DNA of 64,000 bases from the NCBI GenBank assembly GCA_016648135.1, contig JADDOH010004053.1, forward strand, positions 18,054-82,053, given 5' to 3'. Of the stretch, positions 22,530 through 35,160 are shown piece by piece. The stretch's first letter is position 1, and every line of letters begins with the position of its first letter. This DNA comes from Agrypnia vestita (lineage: Eukaryota > Arthropoda > Insecta > Trichoptera > Phryganeidae). The translations under genes and the position numbers were made by a program. The notes beneath the pieces were generated by a model. That model was not told where the DNA came from and did not search any database. It worked only from the letters and a program-made list of their open reading frames with translations.

Positions 22530-25142
22530 TCCCTTTTATTATCCTTCCCTTGATATTATACTTACTACCAGACACGCGCAGTCAGCATATAGGAGCATGA
22601 GTTATACATAAAACAATATTTAGGAAACATTAAATAATTATATGAACTAGGTATCTATAATAATAAAATCTGAATGATATGATTATTATTTTGTTTGAAA
22701 TATTACGAAATTTATTTTTTATTTCGAATCATTTTGTAGAAATTTTTGTTACGAACAGCTTATTTCAAAATACTGTCTGCACGCCGTTGTTTACGTCTTA
22801 TTTTATACCTTCAACTAACGTGTTGTCACGTAAATTTTTGTAGATCTCTGTTATTCGTTTATATATTATGTAATGTTATGATATCGTACATTTTGAAAAA
22901 TAAAAGAAAGTAATTTAAATACAAATCCTAGCAAATTAAATATATTTCTATCATAACTTAGATCGAATTCCAAAACTCCTATATTGATGTCATTAGTTAT
23001 TACAAGTATTTATTTTGACTTAATTATTCCTATTTTAGAAAATAACGAGTGGATTTATGACCATATTATTTTTTTATTACAATTTTTACACTATTAAAAA
23101 AAGAATTACTCACACGTACTAGGTATCACTTACTTATTATTTGCTGTTCATATTAATTATTTCAACAGACTAACAAATCAAGTATAAACAAATATTTTGT
23201 TTATGTATCTAAGGGCAAGTGCAAATGGATGACACTTTTATCTCTAAACTCACGTTCAGTGTAGTAAGCAAAACAAAATGATAAGGTGATTCACGCTGAC
23301 CTCTGCAACAAATCTCCGAAACGCGAGAGCAAGGTTTCATTCACATATATGCTTATGCGAATTCTATTCATAAAAATTATCACTTAATTCGAAATATTGT
23401 ATGGTTATTTATATTTGATTGTATGTGAATCACAGGGAAAACGGCAACGTTGTATAATATTGTACCTTTGTTTATTATTTTACCTTCTTTTTATTTTTCT
23501 TTATTTTTTTCAATATTTACGACTTATTTTTTGTAAAACGTTGGACTATCATTACAGTAACACAAATTACATAACTAATATAAAATTCACTATTTATCAG
23601 AATTAATTTTCTTTTCCTAATTGTTTCAGTTGTTGAAGGGAATCGTCGTCATTACTATAATTATGATATAAACAATACCATTTCGTTCTCTTACCATAAA
23701 ATACTTTAATATGAAACAAATCTATGTACTTTTATATTTTTATAATAAAAAAAATCATGAGTGGCCAACAGTGCCATGGGTAAAAAAAAGACCTGTATCA
23801 GATTTACTAAAATTATAAATAATGTTGGTATATGTATATTTTGTATATTGTAATATTAGATTACTACTAACACAAAAATGAAATCTCTATAGAGATTATA
23901 GAGAGTGCAGATAGAGATAGCTCATTTGGTTTTTATTACCGACAAATTCTGTTAGAATTATTTTTGTTTTATTTATGACTTTATTTTTTATTCCAAGTGA
24001 AACCGACTTGGGAAAAAAAGATATAATGATACTAAGACTTACCTTGTGTTGTAACTAGGCTGATGGTGATTTTTTTCAAGCAAAAAAATCTTGCAAATTT
24101 ACAAATTTACGGCTGTGTTACCAATTTGCTATTTGTCGTTGCATTTGTCTCGATATTTCAATATTATTATTTTTTTGTTGCTCTCGATTCATTCTCGGAA
24201 CATTTCTCTATATTCTCTTCATTTAACTTTAATTATCACGATTCACAAAAGGGTTTGTACCTAAGCTATCGGTCGGACATGCGCTTCACAAGTCACGGCG
24301 TCCCAAAGTTGACTAAGCGTGCTAATTCATGCCGCTTACTTGCCTTGCTATGATACGTGAACGATTAAGATAAAAAATCTTACATCTGTTATCAATCCAT
24401 TGTTTAACTTTCACTTAAAATGTAGGCTATCTGATATGTAAGTATTTAAAATCTAACCAATTTTGAGAGGGTTAGTTTTCTTGAACACGCGTCCCATACC
24501 TAGAAAATAACGTAATGACGTATTCATGTGAAAATTTTCGACACTTAATTTGTATTATTTTTCATGTACATTTCTTTCTTTTCAAGTCATATATCTGTAC
24601 GGTCGACCCTTCATATACCTCTAGGGCAGTAAGACAAATAAGACAAATAATTGTAGTATGTGTTCTGGACAAACAAAGTTCCTCGTATTGTGCAATTTTA
24701 CATCGGAAGCAAATATAAAGGACGCGAAATCAAATAAGACCTTGTACCGTATTTTATCTAAATAACATTGTAATTATGTAATGTAAGGCATGATGTAAGT
24801 AGTTTAAAAGGCTGTTGGTTTATTCCTCAAGAATAGATTGACTTCGCTTAGAATTAAAGATATTCTTCCATGTACGCATCTGTTTTTAAATTAATAATTA
24901 AGTTAATCAGAGTATTAGCTCTGCAATGCATAAGGTTAATTTTCATACGAAAAAATTAGTAACAAAACATCAAAATTCAAAGGATACAGCCAAAGCAAGT
25001 TGACAGATACAGGCGGAGGCAGAGATACTTGCTTATTAAGAAATTTAATTTAAAAAAAGTTAGGCAGAAATATATTTATTATTTAATGCTTTAAACAGCA
25101 TCATGTAGGTACTACATTAAAATTATTATGTTTATACAATTT
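22530..25142. other. AT-rich, unassigned
   Basis: A perfect 16-bp palindrome AATCTCTATAGAGATT at 23881-23896 is the only structure noticed. Open frames here are short and AT-driven. Confidence 0.45.
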
Positions 25143-25345
25143 TAAATATGAAATCAGGCAGACGGCGTTCATTATTCTCAACACTTCTTTCAACTTTTTC
25201 CAGCATGTCGACGTGTTTATTGGCGACAGCTTGACATTTGTTCTTCACCTAGGACGATCATTGTAAAAAAGTAATTTTAAGTCGCCCCATAAAAAATAGT
25301 CGCGGAAGGCTAAATCAGGTGGTACAAAATGCATGTTGCGTGGAG
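25143..25345 (-). pseudogene. Tc1/mariner-type transposase relic, C-terminal part
   Basis: The minus-strand translation from about 25332 reads PPDLAFRDYFLWGDLKLLFY then NDRPR, matching the S-P-D-L-x-P-x-D-F-F-L-W-G-x-V-K-x-x-V-Y block that holds the last catalytic residue of mariner-like transposases. After a frameshift the end of the protein follows (MLEKVERSVENNERRLPDFI). It complements the N-terminal core relic at 9930-10100, which may be the same family. Broken by stops and frame changes. Confidence 0.65.
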
Positions 25346-26689
25346 ATGATAAAGCGATCGTTTGAAAAGTAAGCCTTGACAGCGAACGCGCGCTCCACCT
25401 TCGTTCACTTCATAATGCTGATTAAACTAAACGGAACGACAACTTTATGCCCCGCCCTCCCAAATGTGCCTACCTTTAAACTCTTCAGAACAAACATCTG
25501 TTGAGGGCGCCAAATTCAAATAAGAAAGTTTTTCTGCCCCGGGGTTCTTCGAAATATAATTTTGTAGTGATGACAAGTAGTCGAGAGTGAAATGGAATGT
25601 TCTAGCAAGAGATGAATAAAATGTTATCTAGCTACAAATAAGGGTTAACAGTCGAGTGATAAATTGCGAAATAGTATGAATTCAAGAATAGAGTATTAAT
25701 TAAATTCATGTTAAGCGACTTCTTAATTTCTTTATTGATTTTTTATGAACGCCCTTAACAGCTTTTAAAAAAATAAGGTAAAGTTTACATTAAATAGATG
25801 AACACTTCATACAGAAATTGTTACGTAGTGAATTTCCAAGAAACAAAACAACAAAAAAACAAAACAATAGCACAATACAAAAATATAAATATAAACCAAA
25901 GTAGAAAGTAAGTATATAGCAATATTAAAGCTTAAAAAAAGCTCAATATAATAAAAATACAAAAAAATAATAAATAGAAGAAGGCAAGTACACAGAAATA
26001 GCACAAACTTAAAAATGCATAATATAATAGTTAATTTACATAACACTTAATTATCTTACCCCATCAACAACTTGTCTATTTATTTAAAATAATTAATTAC
26101 TAACTTATCATTCTTACTAAATTTCCAATGTTTTCATTTGTTCCCTGTAGCCACGACCCGTGACAATATAATCGACAAAATCACTTATGAAGAAAATTCT
26201 TGAAAAATCTCACCCGGAAAAACAGTGAGTCAGTCGGGCAGTATAAGTGGGTTGTTAAATGTTTATTGGTCTCTCGGATAAAATGCTTACCGTAGGTACT
26301 TGTATTGAACGTGCTACATTGTCGTACTAGAATGCAAGCGCGGATTCATTTTTAACTTCGGATCAAAAATTTATCTAATGTAATATGACTTTAAATATTA
26401 CAAATAATGTCACCAAGCAAGGTCTATGTGACTTTTGTCAGGTTATTTTAGGAATCATTTTAAATTATTTTAAAATCACAAATACCTACGTCGCTTCAGT
26501 ACGGATTCCAGCCAAAAGGATCTTGCGCTTTCTGAGAATCGCCACATACGGTTGTAATAAAGCAGACTTAAGAAACGACGAGAGTAGTTCATTATGAGCT
26601 ATCTCATTCTTTCATTGTATTTAGAAACTGTGACAAAGTGAGTAGGGGATACATATTTTGTGTAATTGTTTTGAACATCCCTTACCAGT
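25346..26689. other. Unassigned
   Basis: 25380-25560 is GC-richer and could be an upstream part of the mariner relic, without a readable motif. The hydrophobic 79-codon minus frame at 25807-26046 comes from an A-rich run. The remainder is AT-rich filler. Confidence 0.4.
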
Positions 26690-27480
26690 AGCGGAGACGG
26701 CAGGCAGATTTAAAACCTCCTGTAGCAAGGGACAGAATTATCGCGCTGTCATCCTAGGGGGATGTGTACCCTTATATGCGCGGCCGCCATTATTTAGGAG
26801 GAAGTTGACCTTTTGGGGATCGATCTAGTGGAAGAATCGCCGCTGGCTGAGTTCGAAGACGGCGTGCTTTTTTTAAAAACTGCAGACGGGCTCCAATCCT
26901 GGTTCAGCAACAGCGGCCGCGGCAGCATTGCCGTGCCGCCGCCGGCCGTGCCGCTGCCGGCCGTTATCATATATTTGCCTCGTGTATCCAAGTGCGCCGT
27001 ATTAATCACGGGTAAATCATTTCGAAGAGGTGAATAATAAAAGAAATATATACTTTATATGTTTCCCGCGCTACATAATATTTAAAGAACCTAAAATCCG
27101 CCCGGAGACTCCTTCTATAACGACAGAAGGAAGAGTAACGCCATCGTGATCGTAAACTTCTCTCTGTTCGCGAGTGCGAATTTGTAAAAAGATTTTACAA
27201 GTGGAATACTAAAGTGCGCTTGAGTAAAAGGACAGACCCTGTACGAGTTATGTAAATACCTACGCGTGTGAACCTCCCCCGCGCATGTTTCTTTCGAGAA
27301 GACAACCACAAGCCGTTTAGATCCGTGAATCGTAAATCAGGACGGGCGAAGGTTACAACCCCTTGTAAAACCCGGTCCACGTTTGTATTCATAATTTGGT
27401 TATGGGTCAGACCTACATACGCCGATAAGATGCCCGCCTAACGTCGCCGCCTTTCATCACGCGTGCCCTGCTATGACCTG
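26690..27480. other. GC-rich island with exon-like open frame
   Basis: Sharp change of composition, with two GCGGCCGC octamers. A plus frame 26798-27011 (about 71 codons, EEVDLLGIDLVEESPLAEFE onward) is bounded by TTTAG on the left and GGTAAAT on the right, resembling an internal exon. The opposite strand is also open (71 codons, Ser/Thr-rich). I do not recognise either product. It may be a host exon, promoter region or part of a GC-rich transposon. Confidence 0.3.
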
Positions 27481-28430
27481 AGTGCGACTTCCTTCCTCCC
27501 TCATAGTGCGCATCTGTTGCGAGCATGTCCGCCTACTGCTTCCAGTACCATCAATCCACCCATATTCTGTGAGCTACTGCAATTCTTATTTAAGCTAAAG
27601 GTTAGTCATGTTATAACTTGTATCATGCTCCACATCTGCCTGAGACAATACCTGAGTGCTACTTTATGTTAAAGAATAATCCTTCCGAAGTTTGGTTACC
27701 AAAAGTTGGTCATCTAAAATTGGTCACCTAACTATGAAACTAGAATAAACTACAGATTATCGAATACATATATTTTGTTAAATATTTTCGGTCACAAAAC
27801 CTTTCACATAAACTGTCTTGTCTTGTATTTCAATAATAATTTTAGTTTTGTCATATCAGACACTTGTAGTATTATAAAAAACTCCTGGTAGACTTCTACC
27901 TCAGTAACAGAATAAGAATAATTTCAATTATACCTCCTTGCAAACTCAAATGCAAGAATGGAATTTAAAAATAATAATAACCTACATTTAACTCATGTAA
28001 ACAAAGTTTTGCGATTAAGCGGACCGATAAATTTTTGTCCTTCGTGGCGAGATTACTTATACATTTCTATGTTGCTTTATTTTGTATACCAATAAAATTA
28101 TACAAGGTTTTGACAAAAAATCATGCTTTTATTTCTACCTGTCTGACCTGGTTTAAAAATTTCTCACACAGCCAACATTTCTCTCAAAACAATTATCTAA
28201 GAATCTATAATTACCCTTATGAGACCTAAAGCAGTTAGTGCATATCCTTCTGATCTCCGCTGAGTCATGCTGGCAGTGTCATCGGAGGGCGTAGTTCCGA
28301 GGTTTGTATCAGTAACTCCACCAAAAGGTAAATATAATTAAACGAATAAAAAACATTCCTGACACTATTAATTTTATTTACCAAAAATCTTTCTACAGAC
28401 TACTTGGAGTAGGTATCTTACTGTTCACCG
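27481..28430. other. Unassigned
   Basis: No supported gene; GC content drops back after about 27560. Confidence 0.4.
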
Positions 28431-28457
28431 GTTTCTACACCACTGTATCTTTATCAG
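28431..28457 (-). ncRNA. Degenerate hammerhead-like core
   Basis: Minus strand: CTGATAA (one change from CUGANGA), AGA, stem TACA/TGTA with loop GTGG, then GAAAC. The preceding ATTCCTGACACTAT is shared with 8296. Confidence 0.35.
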
Positions 28458-28459
28458 GA

Positions 28460-29085
28460 CGTATATTCATTATCCATTACTTATTTTGGTAAACAAGTTA
28501 ATTTGTGAACGGGGGCTTATTGTGGCAGGGATATGAGAGATTGACAAGTGGACACAATATGATGGGTCAATTGTAAAATATAACTGGTTTTTAATTATAT
28601 TGGGTTTGGTGTTCAGGCATTTCCTGTTTTCTAATATTTTAAAGTCTCCACCCTCTATTATTTATATTAAGATTTTTCAATACCATTTTCTTTTTTAACA
28701 GGGTCTCCAAAAGAGGGATTGCGATTTTTAAATTTTAAAACAGGCTACTACAAAAAGCTTGAAAATCATCAAAATCTTAAATACTAATATTTTGAATGAA
28801 TAGAGATTCGGAAATGTCAACAAGCTATAACAGCAACTACTGCCTTTATAGCTTTTTGTACTATACATAGAATATTAGTGTCACAGAATGGCAAGCAGAA
28901 GGAATAGTGCACTGTCCGAATTTCTCGTAATAAGTCATAACAATATCGTAGGATCTAGAACGGTCTACTACCTTCGCAAAATATCGAAAAATGACCAAAA
29001 CAGCCCAGAACGAGAACCTTCTCTAAAATATTAGAATAATCTAGACAATTCGAAAATACCATTTGGTAATAAATACCTGAACTAC
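28460..29085. other. Unassigned
   Basis: No gene or repeat recognised. Confidence 0.4.
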
Positions 29086-29089
29086 GCCG

Positions 29090-29225
29090 CAGCGCAAGGA
29101 GAGTGTCATGTTTTGACAGTTCGTTCGGTGCGAAATCAACTGCGGGGCGACGGCCAAGATGGCCAGTCGTGAGATAATCGAAGCGCTAAATAAACAAAAG
29201 CGGCTTCTATGTACGAGAATTGAAA
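29090..29225 (+). promoter_or_regulatory. CpG-rich promoter / first-exon candidate
   Basis: A CpG-rich patch in AT-rich DNA contains GACAGTTCGTT (initiator-like, about 29117) and, about 40 bp on, GCCAAGATGGCC, an ATG in very good context at 29159. The frame runs 25 codons (MASREIIEALNKQKRLLCTR, then IEISK and a stop) and crosses possible splice donors (GTAAAT near 29230). Could be a short first coding exon of a host gene or a transposon 5' end. No downstream exon was identified. Confidence 0.3.
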
Positions 29226-29560
29226 TAAGTAAATAAGTGCTATTTAGCCATAATAATGTTCAAAGTCTGTTACTGTTTGTAATTAAAAATATTTCATCGA
29301 ACTTCAAACGTCATGTTCATTTTTTTTTTACGTAATATAATTCAATATAATCATCGTGGAATCTATCGATTTTTACACAATATTAAAATGGAAAAAATGT
29401 CAGCTTTATTGGATGTAAATAAACCATCTTTTGTAGTCTTAAATATCCGCCCGAGACTTTCTAGAATTACAACAATAACACTGACTTGCCACTAATGTGG
29501 CGCGGGCAGCCGAGTGTGACATATTTTTTAATTGTCAATTTATTGATTTGGGATGCATAC
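29226..29560. other. Unassigned
   Basis: AT-rich with short frames only. Confidence 0.4.
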
Positions 29561-29743
29561 CTACATGGACTTTTTAGTTGCCGAATCGTAATTAATGTGT
29601 CGTACAATTTTTCTTAGACTTCTGCCACAGATCTTGCACTTCTCAGTTTCCTGATATCTTACCGCGATTATAAATAGATTTTTAGGTAAATATCCAACGG
29701 CTGAATACTCGCATATCTCTGGAAAGGTTCTAACGCAGTACAA
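29561..29743 (-). pseudogene. Possible C2H2 zinc-finger relic
   Basis: The 60-codon minus frame contains ICEYSAVGYLPKN and, 20 residues on, TEKCKICGRSLRKIVRHI. The spacing resembles two adjacent C2H2 fingers of the C-x-Y-S-A ... H-x-x-x-H-T-G-E-K-x-x-C-x-x-C type in which most of the His and one Cys ligand are lost. Low confidence; chance resemblance is possible because the frame is short. Confidence 0.25.
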
Positions 29744-31362
29744 TCGGTTCTTAGAGATTTAAAAAACAGACAGATTCAAAGAAACGGGCAGATAACAATT
29801 AAAGAGACGTTATATTTTGTGAAAATATTTTGGATTGTTGAGATTTTGGTTTCTTGGATTATTTCCTATCCAGATAATGATTATATTTTAGCTGACTCTT
29901 ACGACTTTGCGATCCATAGATTCGACCGTATAAACATTTAGGCATCTCTGCTTTTAACTATGATTTCCCAAAGGGAATTTGTAACCTTTCGAACATTGTC
30001 TGCCTGTTTCAATCTTGGACGTCCCAGCGGTTGAGTTTCTAATTCATTTTAGATTAAAATCTACTAGTATAATATCATGTAGTCTGATTTAAGATTATCA
30101 TTTTTTTATCCATATTTTATGTAAAAACTATATTAACTCGCTTACTTGTGCCACGTATAATTCAAAATAACTTTTATTATAAAATTTCTCGTAATTTCAA
30201 TAAAATTTAACTTATATATATTTTTTTTTAAAGTTAAATTAATAGTCTCCCAAAAGTTCCAAAGTCAATCATAATTCGAACTCGCTCACGATAATATAGT
30301 AGCTTTTCCCAAATCTTATCTTACTTCCAACAATACAATTATTTTTATCAATTAGCGAATGATATGTGGGAAGAATTTCGATTAACTAAATTCATCCACT
30401 GGATATCATAATCTAATTAATATTTCGTTTGGGCACATTGGAACTTCATATCAAGGGAAATACCATTCAGATAGGAAAAAGTCCAATACAGTACAATAAA
30501 AATACAATCAATTGATCCCTCGATTCCTATCTACTTTGAGCCGTGCTTTGTCAATCATCAATGGAATGGCGGTCTCTCAACATGCTTTAATGGAATGTCA
30601 GGTAAAGAATTTTTCGTTCGAAATCACAGTATTCGTGGTCTTGTAGAAGATCTCTTGAACTCCAAGCTTAGTGGCGATAAGGCTGTGACAACTACAAGTA
30701 GGTAAGTAATTAAGTCAATGAATGTAAATACTTCATACAAAAAATAAACCAAGGATCCTTCATAGAATTTTGCACTCAAACATCTAAAACATTTGACCCT
30801 TGTTTTTCATTCAGTTGTATTTTATGCTTTTGAAATGTATTTATTGACCGAAAATGTTATTTTATTCGCGTAAATGTCAGTTTCAATCAGCTTATTTTAG
30901 AACTTGAATTCTGATTCTGATGAACTGATGAAACACTAATAAACAACATCACATTGCTATAAAAGTCTTTTCTTAGCATCTTCCCCTTGAAGACCACACA
31001 AAAAATCATCCCCTCTACTCCGCGACCCGTTACTCTACTCAGATCATCAATCTGCTCTGCGTTACTCTACTACATCATGACATCATTTCTGTATGTAGCT
31101 TTGTTATAAATTACACCTAATAATGAGAGGGACTGCTTCTCTCGAAACTATAGTACGTAGTGATAAATTTAACTCAACTTGTGAACATTATAAAGTTGAA
31201 TTTAGTTCAAATTAAAATTATTTTCTAATTTGTTCAATTCCAATCAGCTATTTTAAAGTATTAAGAATAATAAAATTAATAATCATAGACCTACCTTGTT
31301 TTACCACTTATATATTAAAAATATAAATTAATGTATATAATGCTGATGAAAATAAAAAAAAT
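29744..31362. other. Unassigned
   Basis: No supported gene or recognisable element. Confidence 0.4.
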
Positions 31363-31405
31363 AATATGTTTCATGGCCAATGGCCAAGGAAACATGTTAA
31401 TATTT
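31363..31405. repeat. Imperfect palindrome
   Basis: AATAATATGTTTCATGGCCA opposite TGGCCAAGGAAACATGTTAA forms an ~18-bp hairpin around GGCCAATGGCC. Position fits an inverted element terminus just before the repeat copy at 31490. Confidence 0.6.
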
Positions 31406-31489
31406 TCAGTAGATAAATTGTGAAAACAAAGTATATATATTTAATAATTATATTAATAATCTCACTACAGAATCATTTTGTTCTTTACA

Positions 31490-31960
31490 ATATGTTGGCA
31501 TGTCCAAATTTTTCAAGAACCACTGGATTTTACCCCCAGGGAGGCATCACCATAACCAGGGGGGTACAATCAAGATATATTATAGATGTCTCACAGAGAC
31601 GAAGCTATGTTTTTAAGTAAGAAAGTAGGTATGGAAGTCTTTTAGGGTGTTTATAGGGCTTACGACGTCTCATACGACAGACTTAAGTGATTACTCTACA
31701 CGATGTAACGTTCATCATTTCCACCCATGATAGACTACCATATTTTTAAAATTTTTAAAGTTGTATAAATGTTTAACTTGCACAACTTGTTTCATATGTG
31801 AGTTGTATTTAGAAGAAGTAAAATAACTTTTTCAAACCCTTCGTTTAATAAAATTTTTGAACGCCGTTGTTGTATTTTTGGAAGATTATGCTCTAGTTAG
31901 GCATCGGGTGACAGAGATACGCTTTTATCATATTTACTATATGTAATTACTCATTGAAAA
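31490..31960 (+). repeat. Diverged copy of the 2.7-4.3 kb fold-back family
   Basis: Shares ATATTATAGAT, TCTCACAGAGACGAA, GAAAGTAGGTAT, GACTTAAGTGAT, CATTTCCACCCATGATAGA, TTGTATA and ATATGAGTTGTA with the palindrome units, in order. Single orientation, no inverted partner. Confidence 0.7.
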
Positions 31961-32655
31961 AAGATTTTTCAATTAAATATCTGTTGTTTTAGGTTTAAAG
32001 CGAAAATGTGTTTTTCGCTTTTAACAACCCTAAGTAAAGTTCAATGGAGCAAACAAATCGCCCATTTCGTGTCTGTATATTAAATCTAACTTCAGTTTGC
32101 GTTGAGATTCTTCAAATAGATGGTTGTGAGCAGTAACCGTTACATTTTATGTCTTGCTAACTTTCAAGTCGTCCTCAGTCGGAAAAAAAATGGTGAATGA
32201 ACATTTCTAAAATATTACACCAACAGTTTATTTTCATTCGTTAAAATTTAACATAATATTATTTTTAAAATGTAATAACATGGTTTCAATTTGACTTATG
32301 TTTGGGAGCTGTGGATAATATTTTAACCCTGAACTATTTGATAAAAATTAATTAACTAAGAGGTCGATTTTCATCATCATCTTTATCCTTTTGTCCTAGT
32401 AGGGTCGGGGGCCCAAAGACTTGACAAGGCAAGAGAATGAGTTAACCAGTCAAGACTCATTCTGTTACATACACTTTTTGTTGCTTCTCCCAACGTAATC
32501 TGCAAAGGCCGACCCATCGGTCGCTTTCCTTTCGGAGTTGCCGAGAGGATAATTCTGTTGTTGTTTGACTTTTCGTGAACATTGCCCTTTTAAGGAAAAA
32601 TGCAGTTTTGTAATTACCCTAGGAAACAAAGGAACCATAATACACTTTGTTAAGC
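31961..32655. other. Unassigned; repeat-like GC-richer block
   Basis: 32360-32590 is GC-richer (GTAGGGTCGGGGGCCC, CGACCCATCGGTCGCTTTCC) and repeat-like, but has no second copy in the window. An AAAGCGAAAA/TTTTCGCTTT hairpin lies near 31996-32020. Confidence 0.35.
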
Positions 32656-32705
32656 CAAACCTACCTTAACCTAACGTAACCTACCTTAACACAACCTAAC
32701 CTAAT
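32656..32705 (-). repeat. Interstitial telomere-like (CCTAA)n tract
   Basis: An imperfect run of AACCT/CCTTAACC units corresponding on the minus strand to the insect telomeric pentamer TTAGG. Degenerate and short, hence interstitial. Confidence 0.6.
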
Positions 32706-32734
32706 ATGTATTTTTTGTGATAATTCGCGAATGG

Positions 32735-33020
32735 TTATATGTGGGGTATAAAACCAAAGGCAGCAATGTAATAGCAATATAAAAATAGCAATATTAAAAA
32801 AAAATTGAATGCAGTCATCGAGGGTTACTAACCTATAATGTTCCTACTGAATTCGAGATTTTAAAAGAACAGCCTATAAATTTACAGGAAATATGGCATT
32901 GGAAAAGACAGATACATAAAATCTAGAATTCATATCATTTTGAATTAGTAATCCTCGGTGACTGCATTCAAAACCTTTTTTTTAATTTTTTTTGGATACT
33001 GCTGCTTTATATACGAGTAT
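32735..33020. mobile_element. Fold-back MITE, copy 1
   Basis: Left half GAATGCAGTCATCGAGGGTT and right half (reversed) GAATGCAGTCACCGAGGATT form the inner inverted repeat. Outer ends TATAAAACCAAAGGCAGCA and (reversed) TATATAAAGCAGCAGT also correspond. About 285 bp, non-coding. A second copy at 46896-47110 shares TATGTGGGGTATAAAA, GGCAGCAAT, CTGAATTCGAGATTTTA, GACAGATACATAAAATCTAG. Confidence 0.65.
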
Positions 33021-33089
33021 ATTATACACATAACATATTCAATATTTTTGTACATATAATTTCTGAAAGATTATTTTGAATCCAGTGCA

Positions 33090-33175
33090 GCGTAGGTCTT
33101 TAGTCGCTTAAGTTTTTTGTCGCGAGGGTCTTTTATCGCGTGGGCCTTTTGTCGCGAATCTTTCGTTATTGAATC
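33090..33175 (+). repeat. Short minisatellite
   Basis: A unit of about 16-20 bp, GTCTTTTGTCGCGAGG-like, repeats four times with changes immediately upstream of a SINE. Confidence 0.6.
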
Positions 33176-33189
33176 AAATGTCCGTGAAT

Positions 33190-33330
33190 GTTTTGTCGTG
33201 TCGCTGGTGTCTCAAAACGAAGGCTGCAGGTTCGATTTCTGGTGAGACCACAACATATGCATGTGATTTTTTCAAGTCTAGGTGTTGTGATGTATTTCAC
33301 TGTACTAATAAGGCCTCATTATTGGTGTAC
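33190..33330 (+). mobile_element. tRNA-derived SINE, copy 1 (family S2)
   Basis: Contains a B box GGTTCGATTTC and a body CATGTGATTTTTTCAAGTCT followed by GGTGTTGTGATGTA, matching 62008-62165. The A-box side is degraded. Confidence 0.55.
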
Positions 33331-33589
33331 CGTTAGTAAAATTACAAAAATTATAAATAAAATAATGAACAACTTAAGAACCGTAGAAATTGAAAAAAAA
33401 TATAACAAAATACAAATAAGTAACATCACATTCCTTAACAAATCACTACAATTGTTTATTTACCCATTAAATTTCCGTTAAATTCCTAAATTGTATTCGT
33501 TGATTTGCGACAGTCTTTATTTTTTTCTAAATATTATTTACAATTTATTTTATCACTAAGACATTATATGTTATTAAATTATCACAAAA
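33331..33589. other. AT-rich, unassigned
   Basis: No supported gene. Confidence 0.4.
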
Positions 33590-33720
33590 AAGTGTATTGT
33601 ATAATTTTATCATATTCCAAATGTTCACAAAACATTTATTTTTGTACTCTAATGTCACTCTAGGACCAACTATTAGTGTCAATAATGATGATCTGTTTAT
33701 TAAAAAATTAAAATTAAAAT
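33590..33720 (+). repeat. Dispersed repeat B, copy 2
   Basis: CCAAATGTTCACAAAAxATT, TGTACTCTAATGTCAC, CTATTAGxGTCA and TTAAAAAATTAA shared with 49664-49815 and, more weakly, 9725-9850. Confidence 0.65.
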
Positions 33721-35084
33721 CAAATAATAAAAAATATAAATATTTTCAAAATGTATTTTATATTTCATTATCACAATTTTACTAATCCTTTTACTTTTTT
33801 CTTAATTCTTAAGTTTATCTTTCGTATTACTTGAAAGTGAAAAAACGCTCTCTACCAGATAAGATAAATTTGAAAAAGAAAAATCCGAAGAATACGAATT
33901 CTCAGTCTCGAAAGCATTCTTAACTAGAAATGCAAAGTTTAAATTAATATTCTCATACATAGTTTCAACGCAATCAAAAGTTTTGTGAAATATCTTCAGA
34001 CTGAAATTATCTTAAGTGATCTGCATATAATTTTAAAAATAACTGATTGGATATCTCTGAAGCATTTAAATACTAACCATGTACAGAATTTGATTATTAA
34101 ATACAAGCGCGGTCTTTTATTTAACATATTTTATACCAACTGTGATAGTTTTAATTATATCTGTTTGAACACGAAATGTGGATTGGATAAGTTATTGAGA
34201 AATGGAACAGGTTTCTGGAGAGGTCAGTAGTCAATTAAAGGAAGCACGCCCTTACCTTCTTCCTTTGATCCAGGTCGAAGTAAATACAGCACTGGGTTTC
34301 TCTTTTATCAGAAGGGCAGTAGGTATTGAATTCTTGTGGCACCTTATTCCTTATCAGAAGGCTTTACGATCACGTAAACTGGGCACACACAACTTAAGCA
34401 GTCAAGGCAGTTCAAAGAATTACAAAAGAATTACAAAAAGAAAAGGGATTTTAGTAGAGCGTGCACTGTAGGAAAAAAGTGGATGTGTTCAGTGACATCT
34501 GGTCCTGTTCATAAAGATCGAACAATATACAAATACAGATTACACTTAAGTGTTCATTATCGGGACTTATATGATAGTAGAAAAATAAAAATTCAGTTCA
34601 AAGCTATAAAATTGTGATTTTTGCCACTGTACGATTTTTCAACATTACCACGTGCAACGTAGCCAGAAATTTCGGCCATAATGAAAAATTCACGGCTGAA
34701 TATCCCAGAAGATAAATAGATTTGTAAATTAACCTTTTTATTTATTGAACTTCTTTTGGTGCATTGAGGGATAATTTTTTATTGTAACAGAAATTTTCGC
34801 AAGTGCAGCGTGTGCATTGTAGCGGAAACCACATGTATCGAAAATTCGAGACCACGAAATACCTTGAATTTAGTGTTTAATAACAGAGAAATAAATTTTT
34901 TTAACGTAAGCAGTCTTAGTGCACTATCCAATACTGTAAGCGAAGTTCGGACTGATAATATTAACGATTTTCTAGAGAAATAATTGAGACATAACATGTT
35001 GTATATTCATATATTAAAGAAAACATTTATTATTGTGAAGCTGCAATTTAAAAACAAAGTTCTGTGAATTATCAACAAATTTAT
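33721..35084. other. Unassigned
   Basis: A plus-strand 89-codon frame at 34202-34471 lies in moderately GC-richer DNA and has no motif I recognise. GCAACGTAGCCAG occurs at 34656 and again near 20472. Confidence 0.35.
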
Positions 35085-35160
35085 TGATCTTTAATCAATT
35101 AGATTAGACATACAGAAAAATTCAATTAATGAAAAATATTTTAGCTGCTACCAAGATACA
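35085..35160 (-). mobile_element. Partial tRNA-Arg-derived SINE
   Basis: The minus strand carries the SINE body and tail (GCTAAAATATTTTTCATTAA, TTTTTCTGTATGTCTAATC) seen downstream of the tRNA head at 20705-20845; the head itself is missing beyond AGC. Confidence 0.6.

Noticed and set aside
25807..26046. 79-codon minus-strand frame that looks like a multi-pass membrane protein
   Set aside because: Composition artefact of an A-rich run; no start context, conservation or neighbouring exon.
30914..30940. CTGATGA close to GAAAC, possible hammerhead
   Set aside because: Only a few bases separate the two strings, so no stem II can form.
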